Shown here piece after piece: positions 8,763-16,955 of a stretch of 33,267 bases of DNA (positions are counted from its first letter, which is position 1; every line of letters begins with the position of its first letter). The DNA lies in NCBI GenBank assembly GCA_027858745.1, contig JAQICB010000152.1, positions 1 through 33,267 of the forward strand, read 5' to 3'. The translations under genes were made by a program, and so were the position numbers. The notes below the pieces were generated by a model. That model did no database searches and had not been told where the DNA came from. It saw only the letters and a list, made by a program, of their open reading frames with translations. This DNA comes from Bacteroidales bacterium. Its GTDB lineage: Bacteria > Bacteroidota > Bacteroidia > Bacteroidales > UBA1715.

Positions 8763-9509
8763 ATGAGATATTTTATACATTTAGCTTATAAAGGAACCGC
8801 TTTTCATGGTTGGCAAAAACAACCTAATGATATTTCGGTGCAAGGCATTGTCGAAGACACATTGTCTCAAATTTTATGCGAGAAAATTAATCTTATTGGT
8901 GCGGGGAGAACTGACGCCGGGGTTCATGCTGAATGCTTTTATGCACATTTTGATACTGATGTTTCTTTTGATTTGAATCGCCTTAAACATTCTCTTAATA
9001 CCATGTTGCCATCAGATATTGGAATATATAGAGTTTTTCCGGTTTGTTCATCAATGCATGCTCGATTTTCGGCTGTGTCTCGAACGTATCAATATACTAT
9101 TTGTCGCATAAAAAATCCATTTTTAATTGATACTGCAATGGTATTGTATGCAGATTTGGATATACAAAAAATGAATGAAGCTGCAGCTCTTTTATATAAG
9201 TATCAGGATTTTACCAGTTTTAGTAAATTACATACCGATGTAAATAATAACAATTGTTCGATATATTCTGCTGAGTGGAAAAAAATAGATTCTACATATG
9301 TTTTTACCATTTCAGCAAATCGGTTTTTACGAAATATGGTGCGAGCTATAGCGGGTACACTGATTGATGTGGGGCTTCATAAAATTGATGTTGAAACTGT
9401 TGCTGAAATTATAGAATCACAAAGTCGTCAAAAAGCCGGAAAATCTGTTGATGCTCGAGGTTTGTCATTGGTCGATATTGTGTATCCGGAAGGTTTTGAT
9501 GTAGTGTGA
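8763..9509 (+). CDS. truA: tRNA pseudouridine(38-40) synthase TruA
   Basis: Converts uridines 38, 39 and 40 of the tRNA anticodon arm to pseudouridine. Starting at MRYFIHLAYKGTAFHGWQ the protein is 248 residues, the normal TruA length, and the invariant catalytic aspartate is D51 in GRTDAGVHA. SRTYQYTI and the RFLRNMVRAIAG helix near the C-terminus are also family landmarks. The open frame extends upstream to 8637, but those 42 residues are not part of the family, would run over the helicase start, and contain a promoter match, so the ATG at 8763 is preferred. The gene converges on the PBP gene with only 7 bp between the stop codons. Confidence 0.95.
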   Translation: MRYFIHLAYKGTAFHGWQKQPNDISVQGIVEDTLSQILCEKINLIGAGRTDAGVHAECFYAHFDTDVSFDLNRLKHSLNTMLPSDIGIYRVFPVCSSMHARFSAVSRTYQYTICRIKNPFLIDTAMVLYADLDIQKMNEAAALLYKYQDFTSFSKLHTDVNNNNCSIYSAEWKKIDSTYVFTISANRFLRNMVRAIAGTLIDVGLHKIDVETVAEIIESQSRQKAGKSVDARGLSLVDIVYPEGFDVV

Positions 9510-9516
9510 TGTTTGG

Positions 9517-11868
9517 TTAATCTCTTCTATCTGAGATTTCCTCGAGTGAAGGAATAATTATATCGGAAACAGGAAGTGTGTCGGTTTTTGTTGAGTCTAA
9601 GCTGTAATATTCTGTTTTACAGTCGTATTCTCGACTTATGTGTGCTGATGTTTGAGGAAATTTTTTTCGAAGATATCTGAAATTTGTGTCTTGCATAACC
9701 TTTTCCATAAATTTCCCATAAATAGGTAAAGCTGTCTTTCCGCCTTCACCTAATTGTGATGTGCGAAAATGAACCGATCGTTCTTCTGCTCCAACCCAAG
9801 TTCCGGCAATTATGTTTGGTGAGATACCAATAAACCATCCGTCAGAGTAGTTTGCCGATGTTCCTGTTTTTCCAGCATAGTCAATGGTGTTTTGAGCAAA
9901 AATATCGTACTGAAATAAAGCCTGTGTTGTAGCATGTGGTTCTGTGAGGGTTCCTGAAAAAAGTTGTTGCATCAGGAATACTGTTTCTTCGTCCAAAACT
10001 TGTTGTTTTACGTGGGTAAATCTAGCACGTATATGTCCAGTATTATCTTCAATACGTGTTACGTAGTGAGGAGACACTTTATACCCACCATTTACAAAAG
10101 GAGTATAGGAGGCAGTTAGTTCTTGTAAATTGACTTCACTTGTGCCTAAGCATAATGAAGGCAAGGTGTCTAACGAGGATTTGATTCCCAATTTATGAGC
10201 AAAATCTATAATTTTTGTAATACCAATTGAGTCTGTCAAACGAACAGAAATTGTGTTAAGTGAACGAGCAAAACCATGTTTGAGAGTTATTTTTTTGTCC
10301 AAATATTCCCAACTTGCATTGTGTGGTTGCCATCTTTTTTTAATGCCGTTTTCAACATAATGAAGCGTGTAGAGGGAGTCCCGTAGACTGTCGCAGGGAG
10401 CCCAACCGTTTTCTATAGCTGCTCCGTACACAAAAGCTTTAAAGGTAGACCCGGGTTGTCGTTTCGACATGCAATAATCGTATTTAAAATGATTGTAGTC
10501 TATACCGCCAACATAGGCTAAAATAGCTCCGCTATGTGGGTCTATCACAAAAAATGCTGCATGCAGTAGTTTTTTTAAATATGAAGTAGCTTCGTACAAA
10601 CTACACACTGTATCAATGTCACCTTCCCATGAAAAAAGGGTGCGAGGTTCTTTTTTGTGAATATAATAATCAATAGAGTCCTGATTGTTGTATTTCTGTT
10701 GTAAATCTTTATAGAATGATGTTCGTTGTATAATGTTGTTTATAAAATCTGGTTTAGTTTGCCATGGCAATTCTTCTTGCCAATGTTCATTAAATGTTTT
10801 TTGTAATTTTTTAATGTGGTTTTTTACAGTTGTTTCCGCATAATTTTGCATAGTATAATTAAGCGTTGTATATATTTTTAGTCCGTCTGTATAAATATTG
10901 TAATTATGTTCTTGAAGCCACGGCGTGATTTCTTTGAGAGCTGCTTGTCTAAAATGATTTGCAATACCATCATATGGGTTTTCAACGTGATAATTTAATT
11001 GTATTGGTTCCTGTATAAATTGTTCGTATTCCTCTTGGGAGATAATATGGTCGCGGAGCATGATTTTTAAAATTACATCGCGGCGCATACGTGCCTGTTT
11101 CGGATTCATAATCGGACTATAGGCAGAAGGGGCATTTAAAACACCAATTAAAAGTGCACATTCTGGTTTGGTGAGATTTTGCGGCTTTTTATTGAAAAAT
11201 GTTTGAGCGGCTGTTTTTATACCGTATGCATTACTTCCAAAATCTACGGTGTTGAGGTATCTAACTAAAATTTCTTCTTTACTGTAATACGATTCTAATT
11301 CAATTGCACTTATCCATTCTTTTGTTTTTATGATAAATATACTTACGTAGGGTATTTTGCCGAATATACCATGGTTTTGTGAGCGCGTGTTATATTGGTT
11401 TTTTATTAATTGTTGGGTTATGGTACTTCCGCCTCGCGGATTTCCTTTGAGAGCTTCTATAAGTAATAAAGGCATCGACTTGAAATCAACGCCATTGTGC
11501 ATATAAAAACGAGCATCTTCGGTTGCGATTAATGTTTGTATTAGAATTTTCGGTATTTCGTCGTATTCGGCAATGCTTCTGTTTTTAAAAAAAAACTTTC
11601 CGAGTAAGTATCCGTCAGATGAGTATATTTCTGATGCAATTTCTTGTTGTGGATTTTGTAGTTCATATGTTGAAGGGATGTATCCGAATGCACCAAATAA
11701 ATTTGAGCGAATAGAACCGATATATATTAAGGGGATGAGAATTAGATAGATAAGTATACGAATGATTTTCCCATACCAGGGATGTTTGCGTATTCGAATA
11801 TATGCCCACATTTTTTGTGTAGGTATCCATATGTAGGTTTTGAGCAATGATACGAAAGAAATATTCAT
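9517..11868 (-). CDS. mrcA: Class A penicillin-binding protein (PBP1A-like, bifunctional)
   Basis: Bifunctional peptidoglycan glycosyltransferase and DD-transpeptidase of 783 residues. A single membrane anchor lies at about 35-55. The glycosyltransferase domain shows ATEDARFYMHNGVD, with catalytic E117, and RGGSTITQQLIKN (145-157). The transpeptidase domain shows the S474-xx-K477 motif in QPGSTFK, SLN at 536-538 and KTGT at 667-670, so all three penicillin-binding motifs are complete. It acts at the periplasmic face of the inner membrane, polymerising and cross-linking cell-wall strands. The C-terminus past the KTG motif is short. Its 3' end meets truA; its 5' end is divergent from the SemiSWEET-umuDC operon. 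Confidence 0.95.
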   Translation of the reverse strand: MNISFVSLLKTYIWIPTQKMWAYIRIRKHPWYGKIIRILIYLILIPLIYIGSIRSNLFGAFGYIPSTYELQNPQQEIASEIYSSDGYLLGKFFFKNRSIAEYDEIPKILIQTLIATEDARFYMHNGVDFKSMPLLLIEALKGNPRGGSTITQQLIKNQYNTRSQNHGIFGKIPYVSIFIIKTKEWISAIELESYYSKEEILVRYLNTVDFGSNAYGIKTAAQTFFNKKPQNLTKPECALLIGVLNAPSAYSPIMNPKQARMRRDVILKIMLRDHIISQEEYEQFIQEPIQLNYHVENPYDGIANHFRQAALKEITPWLQEHNYNIYTDGLKIYTTLNYTMQNYAETTVKNHIKKLQKTFNEHWQEELPWQTKPDFINNIIQRTSFYKDLQQKYNNQDSIDYYIHKKEPRTLFSWEGDIDTVCSLYEATSYLKKLLHAAFFVIDPHSGAILAYVGGIDYNHFKYDYCMSKRQPGSTFKAFVYGAAIENGWAPCDSLRDSLYTLHYVENGIKKRWQPHNASWEYLDKKITLKHGFARSLNTISVRLTDSIGITKIIDFAHKLGIKSSLDTLPSLCLGTSEVNLQELTASYTPFVNGGYKVSPHYVTRIEDNTGHIRARFTHVKQQVLDEETVFLMQQLFSGTLTEPHATTQALFQYDIFAQNTIDYAGKTGTSANYSDGWFIGISPNIIAGTWVGAEERSVHFRTSQLGEGGKTALPIYGKFMEKVMQDTNFRYLRKKFPQTSAHISREYDCKTEYYSLDSTKTDTLPVSDIIIPSLEEISDRRD

Positions 11869-11979
11869 TTAAGAATTTTTAAGGAAGCGTAAAAATAAAA
11901 AAAATAGGTGTTCAAGTGTGCTTTTTTCTTATAATATTTAATTCAATTTATAAATTCACGTTTTTTGAAATAGATATCT

Positions 11980-11987
11980 TATTTTTG
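11980..11987 (+). promoter_or_regulatory. -7 promoter element of the SemiSWEET-umuDC operon
   Basis: TATTTTTG fully matches TAnnTTTG and ends 11 bases before the ATG at 11999. Transcription would start near 11994, leaving a leader of about 5 bases or none. No recognisable LexA-type operator could be picked out by eye. Confidence 0.5.
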
Positions 11988-11998
11988 TACAAAAAAGT

Positions 11999-12289
11999 AT
12001 GGTTTATATAGAAATAGCAGGTTATATTGCAGCGACACTTACGACAATGTCGTTTGTGCCTCAGGCTTTGCAAGTTATAAAAACAAAAGATACACATAGT
12101 ATATCATTAGCAATGTATATTATTTTTGTTTCGGGTGTGTTTTTATGGTTGGTGTATGGATTGTTGATTACAAATTTACCTATGATATTGGCAAATGTAG
12201 TTACCTTGTTTTTTGCCGGCGTTATTTTATATTATAAAATGGGAGAAAGAAAACGAAACAGGAATGTGACAAATAAAGGTCAATTATGA
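11999..12289 (+). CDS. SemiSWEET / PQ-loop family transporter
   Basis: A 96-residue protein with three hydrophobic segments (about 5-22, 38-56, 62-82), the triple-helix bundle of SemiSWEET/MtN3 half-transporters, which work as homodimers for sugars or related small molecules. The PQ motif is in SFVPQALQVIKTKDTHSIS after the first helix. A basic tail (KMGERKRNRN) follows the last helix. Its stop codon overlaps the umuD start (ATGA at 12286-12289), so it is very probably translated with umuD and umuC as one operon. That partnership is odd for a sugar transporter; the substrate cannot be inferred. It is well supported as a real gene by its family match and its promoter. Confidence 0.85.
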   Translation: MVYIEIAGYIAATLTTMSFVPQALQVIKTKDTHSISLAMYIIFVSGVFLWLVYGLLITNLPMILANVVTLFFAGVILYYKMGERKRNRNVTNKGQL

Positions 12290-12717
12290 AACAGGAACAG
12301 ATTAAAATATATGCAGCATCTTCGGAATCTCACCACGATATTCCTTTATATGAAGATAGAATTCAGGCAGGGTTTCCATCTCCGGCTGAAGACTTCTTGA
12401 GAGCTTCTATTGATTTGAATAAAGAATTTATTAAAAACCCGTCGGCTACATTTTTTGGTAGAGTTATGGGCGATTCTATGAAAGATGTTGGAATTAGTGA
12501 TGGCGATTTATTAATAATCGATAAAAGTTTGGAGCCAACTGACGGTAAAATTGCAGTATGTTTTCTCGATGGCGAATTTACGGTTAAGCAAATTGAATTG
12601 CGAGGTGATGAGTGTTTTTTGTTGCCTGCTAATGCCCAATTTAAACCAATAAAAGTAACTGCCGATAATGATTTTATTGTGTGGGGAATTGTTGTTCACG
12701 TTATTAAATCGTTTTAA
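12286..12717 (+). CDS. umuD: UmuD-like translesion polymerase accessory protein (S24 peptidase)
   Basis: A 143-residue LexA/UmuD-type self-cleaving protein. The expected RecA-stimulated cleavage bond is A28-G29 in QAGFPSPAEDF. The catalytic pair is S64 (GDSMKD) and K101 (FTVKQI), spaced 37 residues apart as in E. coli UmuD. There is no DNA-binding N-terminal domain, so this is not LexA. The processed form is expected to pair with UmuC as DNA polymerase V. The gene overlaps the SemiSWEET gene by 4 bp and its stop directly abuts the umuC ATG. Damage-inducible expression is likely from the family, but no operator is seen. Confidence 0.93.
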   Translation: MKQEQIKIYAASSESHHDIPLYEDRIQAGFPSPAEDFLRASIDLNKEFIKNPSATFFGRVMGDSMKDVGISDGDLLIIDKSLEPTDGKIAVCFLDGEFTVKQIELRGDECFLLPANAQFKPIKVTADNDFIVWGIVVHVIKSF

Positions 12718-13983
12718 ATGTTTTTGTTAATTGATTGCAATAATTTTTATGCTTCCTGCGAACGTGTTTTTCGTCCCGATTTGCGTGAGTTGGCTATTGT
12801 AGTCTTGTCTAATAATGATGGCTGTGTTATTGCACGAAGCAACGAGGCAAAAGCCTTGGGCATTCCAATGGGAGCTCCGGCATTTAAATATGCAGATGTT
12901 TTTGCGAAAAATAACGTGCAGGTGTTTTCTGCCAATTTTGCCTTGTATGGCGATATGAGTAATCGGGTTATGAATATAGCAATGTCATATGCTCCTGAAA
13001 GTGAAATTTATAGTATTGATGAGGCTTTTTTATTATTAAAAGGGCATGATTATATTGATTTGGAAGAATATGGAAAGGGTATTCGTAGTCACGTGTTGCG
13101 AGCAACCGGAATACCGGTTTCGGTGGGTATTGCTCCCACCAAAACATTAGCAAAAACAGCTAACAATATAGCAAAGAAATTTTATTCGCACACCGGTGGG
13201 GTTTATTCTATTGATTCTGATGAAAAAAGAACAAAGGCTCTTGCATGGCTTCCAATAAGTGATGTATGGGGGATAGGGCGACGATTTTCTCGTATGTTAC
13301 AGAGCAATGGTATTGTTAAGGCTGCTGACTTTGTAAAATTTCCTGATAGTTGGGTAAAAAAACAGATGTCGGTTGCCGGATTGAGAGTGAAAAAAGAACT
13401 TTTGGGAGAAGCGTGTTTTCAATTAGAATCAGAGGATTCGCAACAACAACGAATTGCGGTAACACGCACCTTCGAAAAAGATTATGAGCTTTTAGATGAT
13501 ATTATTGAGCGAGTAAGTACGTTTGCGGTGTCTGCTGCCGAAAAATTGCGTAAGCAGTCTTTGTGTTGTAATGCTATTTTGGTTTTTATGTATACTAATT
13601 ATCATAAAAGTGAGAAACCACAATATTCACAATCATTGATTGTTCGCATGCCGTTTGCAACTAATTCTTCGATTGACATTGTTCATTATGCTCGAATTGT
13701 TGCTACAAAAATATTCAAAAAGGGCTATGCGTATAAAAAAGCAGGTATTGTTTTACTTGATCTCGTGACCGATTCCTCTCGTCAACTTTCTTTGTTTGAA
13801 ATGCAAAATCCGAAACATGATGCTCTCATGAAAAGTATGGATTCAATCAACAAATCTATGGGTAAATCTTTGGTGCGATTGGCAACGCAAAGTCAAGGAC
13901 GAGTATGGAAAATGAAGCAAGAACATCTTTCACCGGCATATACAACCTCCTTGAAAGATGTTATTACTGTTCGTGCAAAGTAA
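12718..13983 (+). CDS. umuC: UmuC, Y-family translesion DNA polymerase V catalytic subunit
   Basis: A 421-residue Y-family polymerase, the same length as E. coli UmuC (422). The N-terminal MFLLIDCNNFYASCERVF carries the first catalytic aspartate and the steric-gate region; YSIDEAFL carries the second acidic pair. Finger and palm signatures VLSNNDGCVIARSNEAK and PVSVGIAPTKTLAKTANNIAKK follow. Near the C-terminus QLSLF matches the beta-clamp-binding motif, followed by a DUF4113-like end with SQGRVWKM. It copies past damaged bases at the cost of accuracy. Translationally joined to umuD with zero spacing. It converges with the DUF3127 gene, with 11 bp between the stops. Confidence 0.95.
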   Translation: MFLLIDCNNFYASCERVFRPDLRELAIVVLSNNDGCVIARSNEAKALGIPMGAPAFKYADVFAKNNVQVFSANFALYGDMSNRVMNIAMSYAPESEIYSIDEAFLLLKGHDYIDLEEYGKGIRSHVLRATGIPVSVGIAPTKTLAKTANNIAKKFYSHTGGVYSIDSDEKRTKALAWLPISDVWGIGRRFSRMLQSNGIVKAADFVKFPDSWVKKQMSVAGLRVKKELLGEACFQLESEDSQQQRIAVTRTFEKDYELLDDIIERVSTFAVSAAEKLRKQSLCCNAILVFMYTNYHKSEKPQYSQSLIVRMPFATNSSIDIVHYARIVATKIFKKGYAYKKAGIVLLDLVTDSSRQLSLFEMQNPKHDALMKSMDSINKSMGKSLVRLATQSQGRVWKMKQEHLSPAYTTSLKDVITVRAK

Positions 13984-13994
13984 AAAACTATATC

Positions 13995-14363
13995 TTAAAA
14001 TGGCAAGTCATCCGACGGTGACGGAGCATTAAACGATGCATCTTCTTCGGGTGGAGGAGGCGGGAAGTCGCCCGGCGAAGGAGCCGCACTGTTTTGATTT
14101 GATAGTGTTTCAAGTTTCCATGCTTTCACATCGGTATACCAACGGCCATTAAATTCTCGACTTTCTATATTTATAGATGCTTTTATTTCGGCACCCGGTT
14201 GGAGAATAGAATTATCAATTTTATCACCCCACAGACTGACGCATACTTTTTTTGGATATTGCCCCGATGTTTCAACAATAAAATCTTGTTTTTTCCATGT
14301 CCCGTTTCGTCCTTCTCCGGATTGAACGGGAAGTATTTCAATAATTTTTCCGTCTAATTCCAT
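13995..14363 (-). CDS. DUF3127 protein with SSB-like acidic C-terminal tip
   Basis: A 122-residue protein. Residues 1-90 match the DUF3127 pattern of Bacteroidota (MELDGKIIEILP, GTWKKQDFIVET, VSLWGDKID, FNGRWYTDVKAWKLE), a small beta-barrel likely of OB-fold type. Residues 91-115 are a proline-rich disordered linker, and the protein ends SPSDDLPF, very like the DDDIPF tip through which bacterial SSB recruits repair and replication enzymes. I infer a single-stranded nucleic-acid-binding role linked to DNA metabolism, which fits its place next to umuDC; this is not an established function. The proximity is convergent, not an operon. It has its own promoter with a leader of about 7 bases. Confidence 0.85.
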   Translation of the reverse strand: MELDGKIIEILPVQSGEGRNGTWKKQDFIVETSGQYPKKVCVSLWGDKIDNSILQPGAEIKASINIESREFNGRWYTDVKAWKLETLSNQNSAAPSPGDFPPPPPEEDASFNAPSPSDDLPF

Positions 14364-14376
14364 AATATTTTTTTTG

Positions 14377-14384
14377 CAAACTTA
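14377..14384 (-). promoter_or_regulatory. -7 promoter element of the DUF3127 gene
   Basis: On the minus strand TAAGTTTG fully matches TAnnTTTG, 13 bases before the ATG. Directly upstream lies an inverted repeat GCAGT-8 bases-ACTGC at 14386-14403, which could be an operator. Confidence 0.5.
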
Positions 14385-14470
14385 CGCAGTTTTTACAGAC
14401 TGCCCTAATCTTGTTAAAAGTATTCGGGGAATTGTTGAAAAAAACTTTATGTGTATATTTATTTGAAAAC

Positions 14471-14547
14471 CTGATTTCGACGCAATTTTCAAAGTTCGGA
14501 ATTTTGTTTGCGTTTTGAACTCAAAAATTATATGGAACTCAGATTAA
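14471..14547. repeat. Paired degenerate copies of the CTGAGTTC repeat, forming an inverted pair
   Basis: 14471-14499 reads CTGATTTCGACGCAATTTTC and on, a plus-strand copy of the repeat core; 14510-14547, read on the minus strand, contains CTGAGTTCCATATAATTTTT and on, close to the core in the terminal repeat. The two face each other and make an imperfect palindrome of about 75 bp. The TGA stop codon of the membrane protein gene (14539-14541 on the minus strand) lies within the second copy. Confidence 0.65.
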
Positions 14548-15528
14548 TAAATAATTTCTGAAAAAATTAATTAAGGTACCAATAAGTGCAATTACTAGTG
14601 AGAGTACAAGAGTTACTGCAATTACTATTATAATGAGTAAAACAGAGAAAACAGCGTTTATTTTATGTTTTGATTGATTACTATTTTCCTCGTTAGTGGA
14701 AAATAAATTTGTGTAAAATATGCGGTGGATTTTATTTTGTATTCCGCTCAAGCCTTCTCCTTTTTTTCGTGAATCAAGCACAAATTTTGGTGTAAAGCAT
14801 GAAATGAAATACAGAAATGCCGGGCTTAATAATAAATAAGATAATGTGCGAACTTCTTGTTCTTGATAATAGTTTATGAGAATATACCCAATTGGCAAAA
14901 TAAGTGATGTGACAAGAATGAGCCATGAGCCGTTAAATCTTCGTGTGACATGGGAATTAATAATATTTCCCATTTTATTTATAAATGCAATGATTTGTGA
15001 GTCTTTTGTTTCTGATTCTGAAATAGTTTCAAATGTTTTAAGTGCTTTTTTTATTGCTGAATGATGTGGCGGAATACGTATTTCTTCATCGTTTTCGTCG
15101 ATATGAGAGTAGTGCCATTCGCCCCAAATAGTGTAAAGTTTATCCCATACATGTTTTTTTGCAGGAGTTGTAGTGTCTTCATCGTTGTCTGTTTCTGTTT
15201 TAGATAATGGTACAAACCATTTTCGTTTGAACAATAATTGGTATATCATATAAAGAAAGAGAAGTGAATATGTGATGATGACAATGTATATGATTTTTTT
15301 CCACGGGATTCCTGTTGATTCACTCCCTTTTTCGAGAGATGTATTCTCTGAGCTGCTTAATGAATCATTTGTGAATGTGGAATCAGATTGACCATTGTTT
15401 AGAGAATCGTGTTGTGCTGATAGAGCTAAGTTTTGAGCCGTAACTTCTGAATCTGAGAGTTTATTTGCAAAAATAAGCTGAGAAAACAATAGAAAGATTC
15501 CTATTAAAAATGTCTGTGTGTGATTCAT
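14539..15528 (-). CDS. Unrecognised membrane protein with signal peptide
   Basis: I do not recognise a family. From the ATG at 15528 the product is 329 residues; the frame also opens 6 codons earlier with TTG, but the ATG gives a clean signal peptide (MNHTQTFLIGIFLLFSQLIFA). Then comes a Ser/Asn/Asp-rich stretch of about 50 residues, a transmembrane segment at about 80-102, a cytoplasmic-looking charged region of about 100 residues with WDKLYTIWGEWHYSH, two further hydrophobic segments at about 200-245, and a strongly hydrophobic C-terminal segment at about 292-320. No catalytic motif is visible. Its stop codon lies in a dispersed repeat. It is divergent from rimO with 133 bp between them. 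Confidence 0.65.
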   Translation of the reverse strand: MNHTQTFLIGIFLLFSQLIFANKLSDSEVTAQNLALSAQHDSLNNGQSDSTFTNDSLSSSENTSLEKGSESTGIPWKKIIYIVIITYSLLFLYMIYQLLFKRKWFVPLSKTETDNDEDTTTPAKKHVWDKLYTIWGEWHYSHIDENDEEIRIPPHHSAIKKALKTFETISESETKDSQIIAFINKMGNIINSHVTRRFNGSWLILVTSLILPIGYILINYYQEQEVRTLSYLLLSPAFLYFISCFTPKFVLDSRKKGEGLSGIQNKIHRIFYTNLFSTNEENSNQSKHKINAVFSVLLIIIVIAVTLVLSLVIALIGTLINFFRNYLLI

Positions 15529-15636
15529 AATCGTGAGTTTTATCAATAATGTTAAAAGTAGCTTTTTTTTTAGTAAAGAAAAAGGTTTTTAAACGAAATG
15601 TTCTCATAATTTTTAGTCTAAATAACATCACTTATG

Positions 15637-15644
15637 TATCTTTG
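15637..15644 (+). promoter_or_regulatory. -7 promoter element of rimO
   Basis: TATCTTTG fully matches TAnnTTTG and lies 17 bases before the GTG start of rimO, predicting a leader of about 11 bases. Confidence 0.55.
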
Positions 15645-15661
15645 TTGAAAAAATAAAAATT

Positions 15662-16951
15662 GTGAAACACATATCACTTATCACTCTCGGATGTTCAAAA
15701 AATCTTGTTGATTCAGAACATATTGCACGACAACTTGATGCTGCAGGGTACTCGATTATGTTTGATACCGACGACTTTAATGAAATTGTAATAATAAATA
15801 CTTGTGGCTTTATTCATGATGCGAAAGAGGAGTCAATTTCTGTAATTTTACATGCTATAGAGGCAAAAAAAGCAGGCTTGGTTAAGTATGTTTATGTTAT
15901 TGGCTGTTTGTCAGAACGATATGCTGATGAACTTCAGGAGGAAATAGCGGAAGTAGATGCCTTTTTGGGAGCACGAAATATAATGGATGTGTTGCAGGTG
16001 CTCAATGTAACAGAGGAAAAAAAAATACTGCATGAGAGACTCATATCAACACCCTCGCATGTTGCATATTTGAAAATTGCGGAAGGCTGCGACCGAACCT
16101 GCTCCTTTTGTGCAATACCGGCAATACGCGGAAAACATATTTCAGTACCGATTGAAGATATTGTTGCCGAAGCTCGATTCCTTGCCAAACAAGGTGTTCG
16201 TGAGTTGTGTGTAATTTCGCAGGATGTTTCATATTATGGATATGACTTATATGGCGAATCTGCACTCGATAGATTGTTGGAAGACTTAGAACAGATAGAT
16301 GGTATTGAGTGGATTCGATTACATTATTTATACCCGAATAATTTTCCTGTAGAAATTCTCGAGAGAATGAAAATGTCTTCAAAAATATGTCATTATCTCG
16401 ATATGCCCTTGCAACATATTTCTGATTCGGTGCTTCGTTCTATGCGACGCGGATTTACCCGTGAAAAAACTTTTGCTTTGGTACAGAAAATTCGTCAGCA
16501 AGTTCCGGATATTGTTTTGCGTACGACCTTGTTGGTTGGTCATCCGGGTGAAACGGAGGAGGATTTTAATGAATTAGTACAGTTTGTAAAAGATATGCGT
16601 TTCGACAGACTCGGTGTGTTTACGTATTCTCACGAAGATGGAACCTATGCTGAAAAACATTTTTCGGATGATATTCCCGAACATGTGAAGCAAGAACGTG
16701 CAGATTTTATTATGGAATTACAACAACAGATTTCGTATGAAAAAAATCTCGAATTAGTTGGTAAAGAACTGACGGTTATAATTGATAGACGGGAAGAGGC
16801 GGGAGTTGTTGGTCGCACACAGTATGATTCGTATGAGGTTGATAACGAAGTGTATATTCCCGATAATTCATTACAAGTTGGTGCAATGTATTCGGTTACA
16901 ATCACCCGTGCAGATATGTATGATTTGGAAGCTCAATTAGTAACAAAATAA
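15662..16951 (+). CDS. rimO: Ribosomal protein S12 methylthiotransferase RimO
   Basis: Radical-SAM enzyme that adds a methylthio group to an aspartate of ribosomal protein S12. The three N-terminal cluster cysteines C11 (LGCSKN), C48 (NTCGF) and C82 (GCLSE) and the radical-SAM CxxxCxxC (C143, C147, C150 in EGCDRTCSFCAIP) are all present. The C-terminal 65 residues form a TRAM RNA/protein-binding domain. SKNLVDSEH and the 429-residue length fit RimO rather than MiaB. Translation begins with GTG at 15662; there is no earlier in-frame ATG consistent with the promoter. The DUF554 gene follows after 4 bp, so the two are cotranscribed. Confidence 0.95.
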   Translation: MKHISLITLGCSKNLVDSEHIARQLDAAGYSIMFDTDDFNEIVIINTCGFIHDAKEESISVILHAIEAKKAGLVKYVYVIGCLSERYADELQEEIAEVDAFLGARNIMDVLQVLNVTEEKKILHERLISTPSHVAYLKIAEGCDRTCSFCAIPAIRGKHISVPIEDIVAEARFLAKQGVRELCVISQDVSYYGYDLYGESALDRLLEDLEQIDGIEWIRLHYLYPNNFPVEILERMKMSSKICHYLDMPLQHISDSVLRSMRRGFTREKTFALVQKIRQQVPDIVLRTTLLVGHPGETEEDFNELVQFVKDMRFDRLGVFTYSHEDGTYAEKHFSDDIPEHVKQERADFIMELQQQISYEKNLELVGKELTVIIDRREEAGVVGRTQYDSYEVDNEVYIPDNSLQVGAMYSVTITRADMYDLEAQLVTK

Positions 16952-16955
16952 AGGT

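Noticed and set aside
11880-11998. LexA operator ahead of the SemiSWEET-umuDC operon
   Set aside because: No convincing palindrome could be found by eye, and the Bacteroidota LexA site is not one I can name with certainty.
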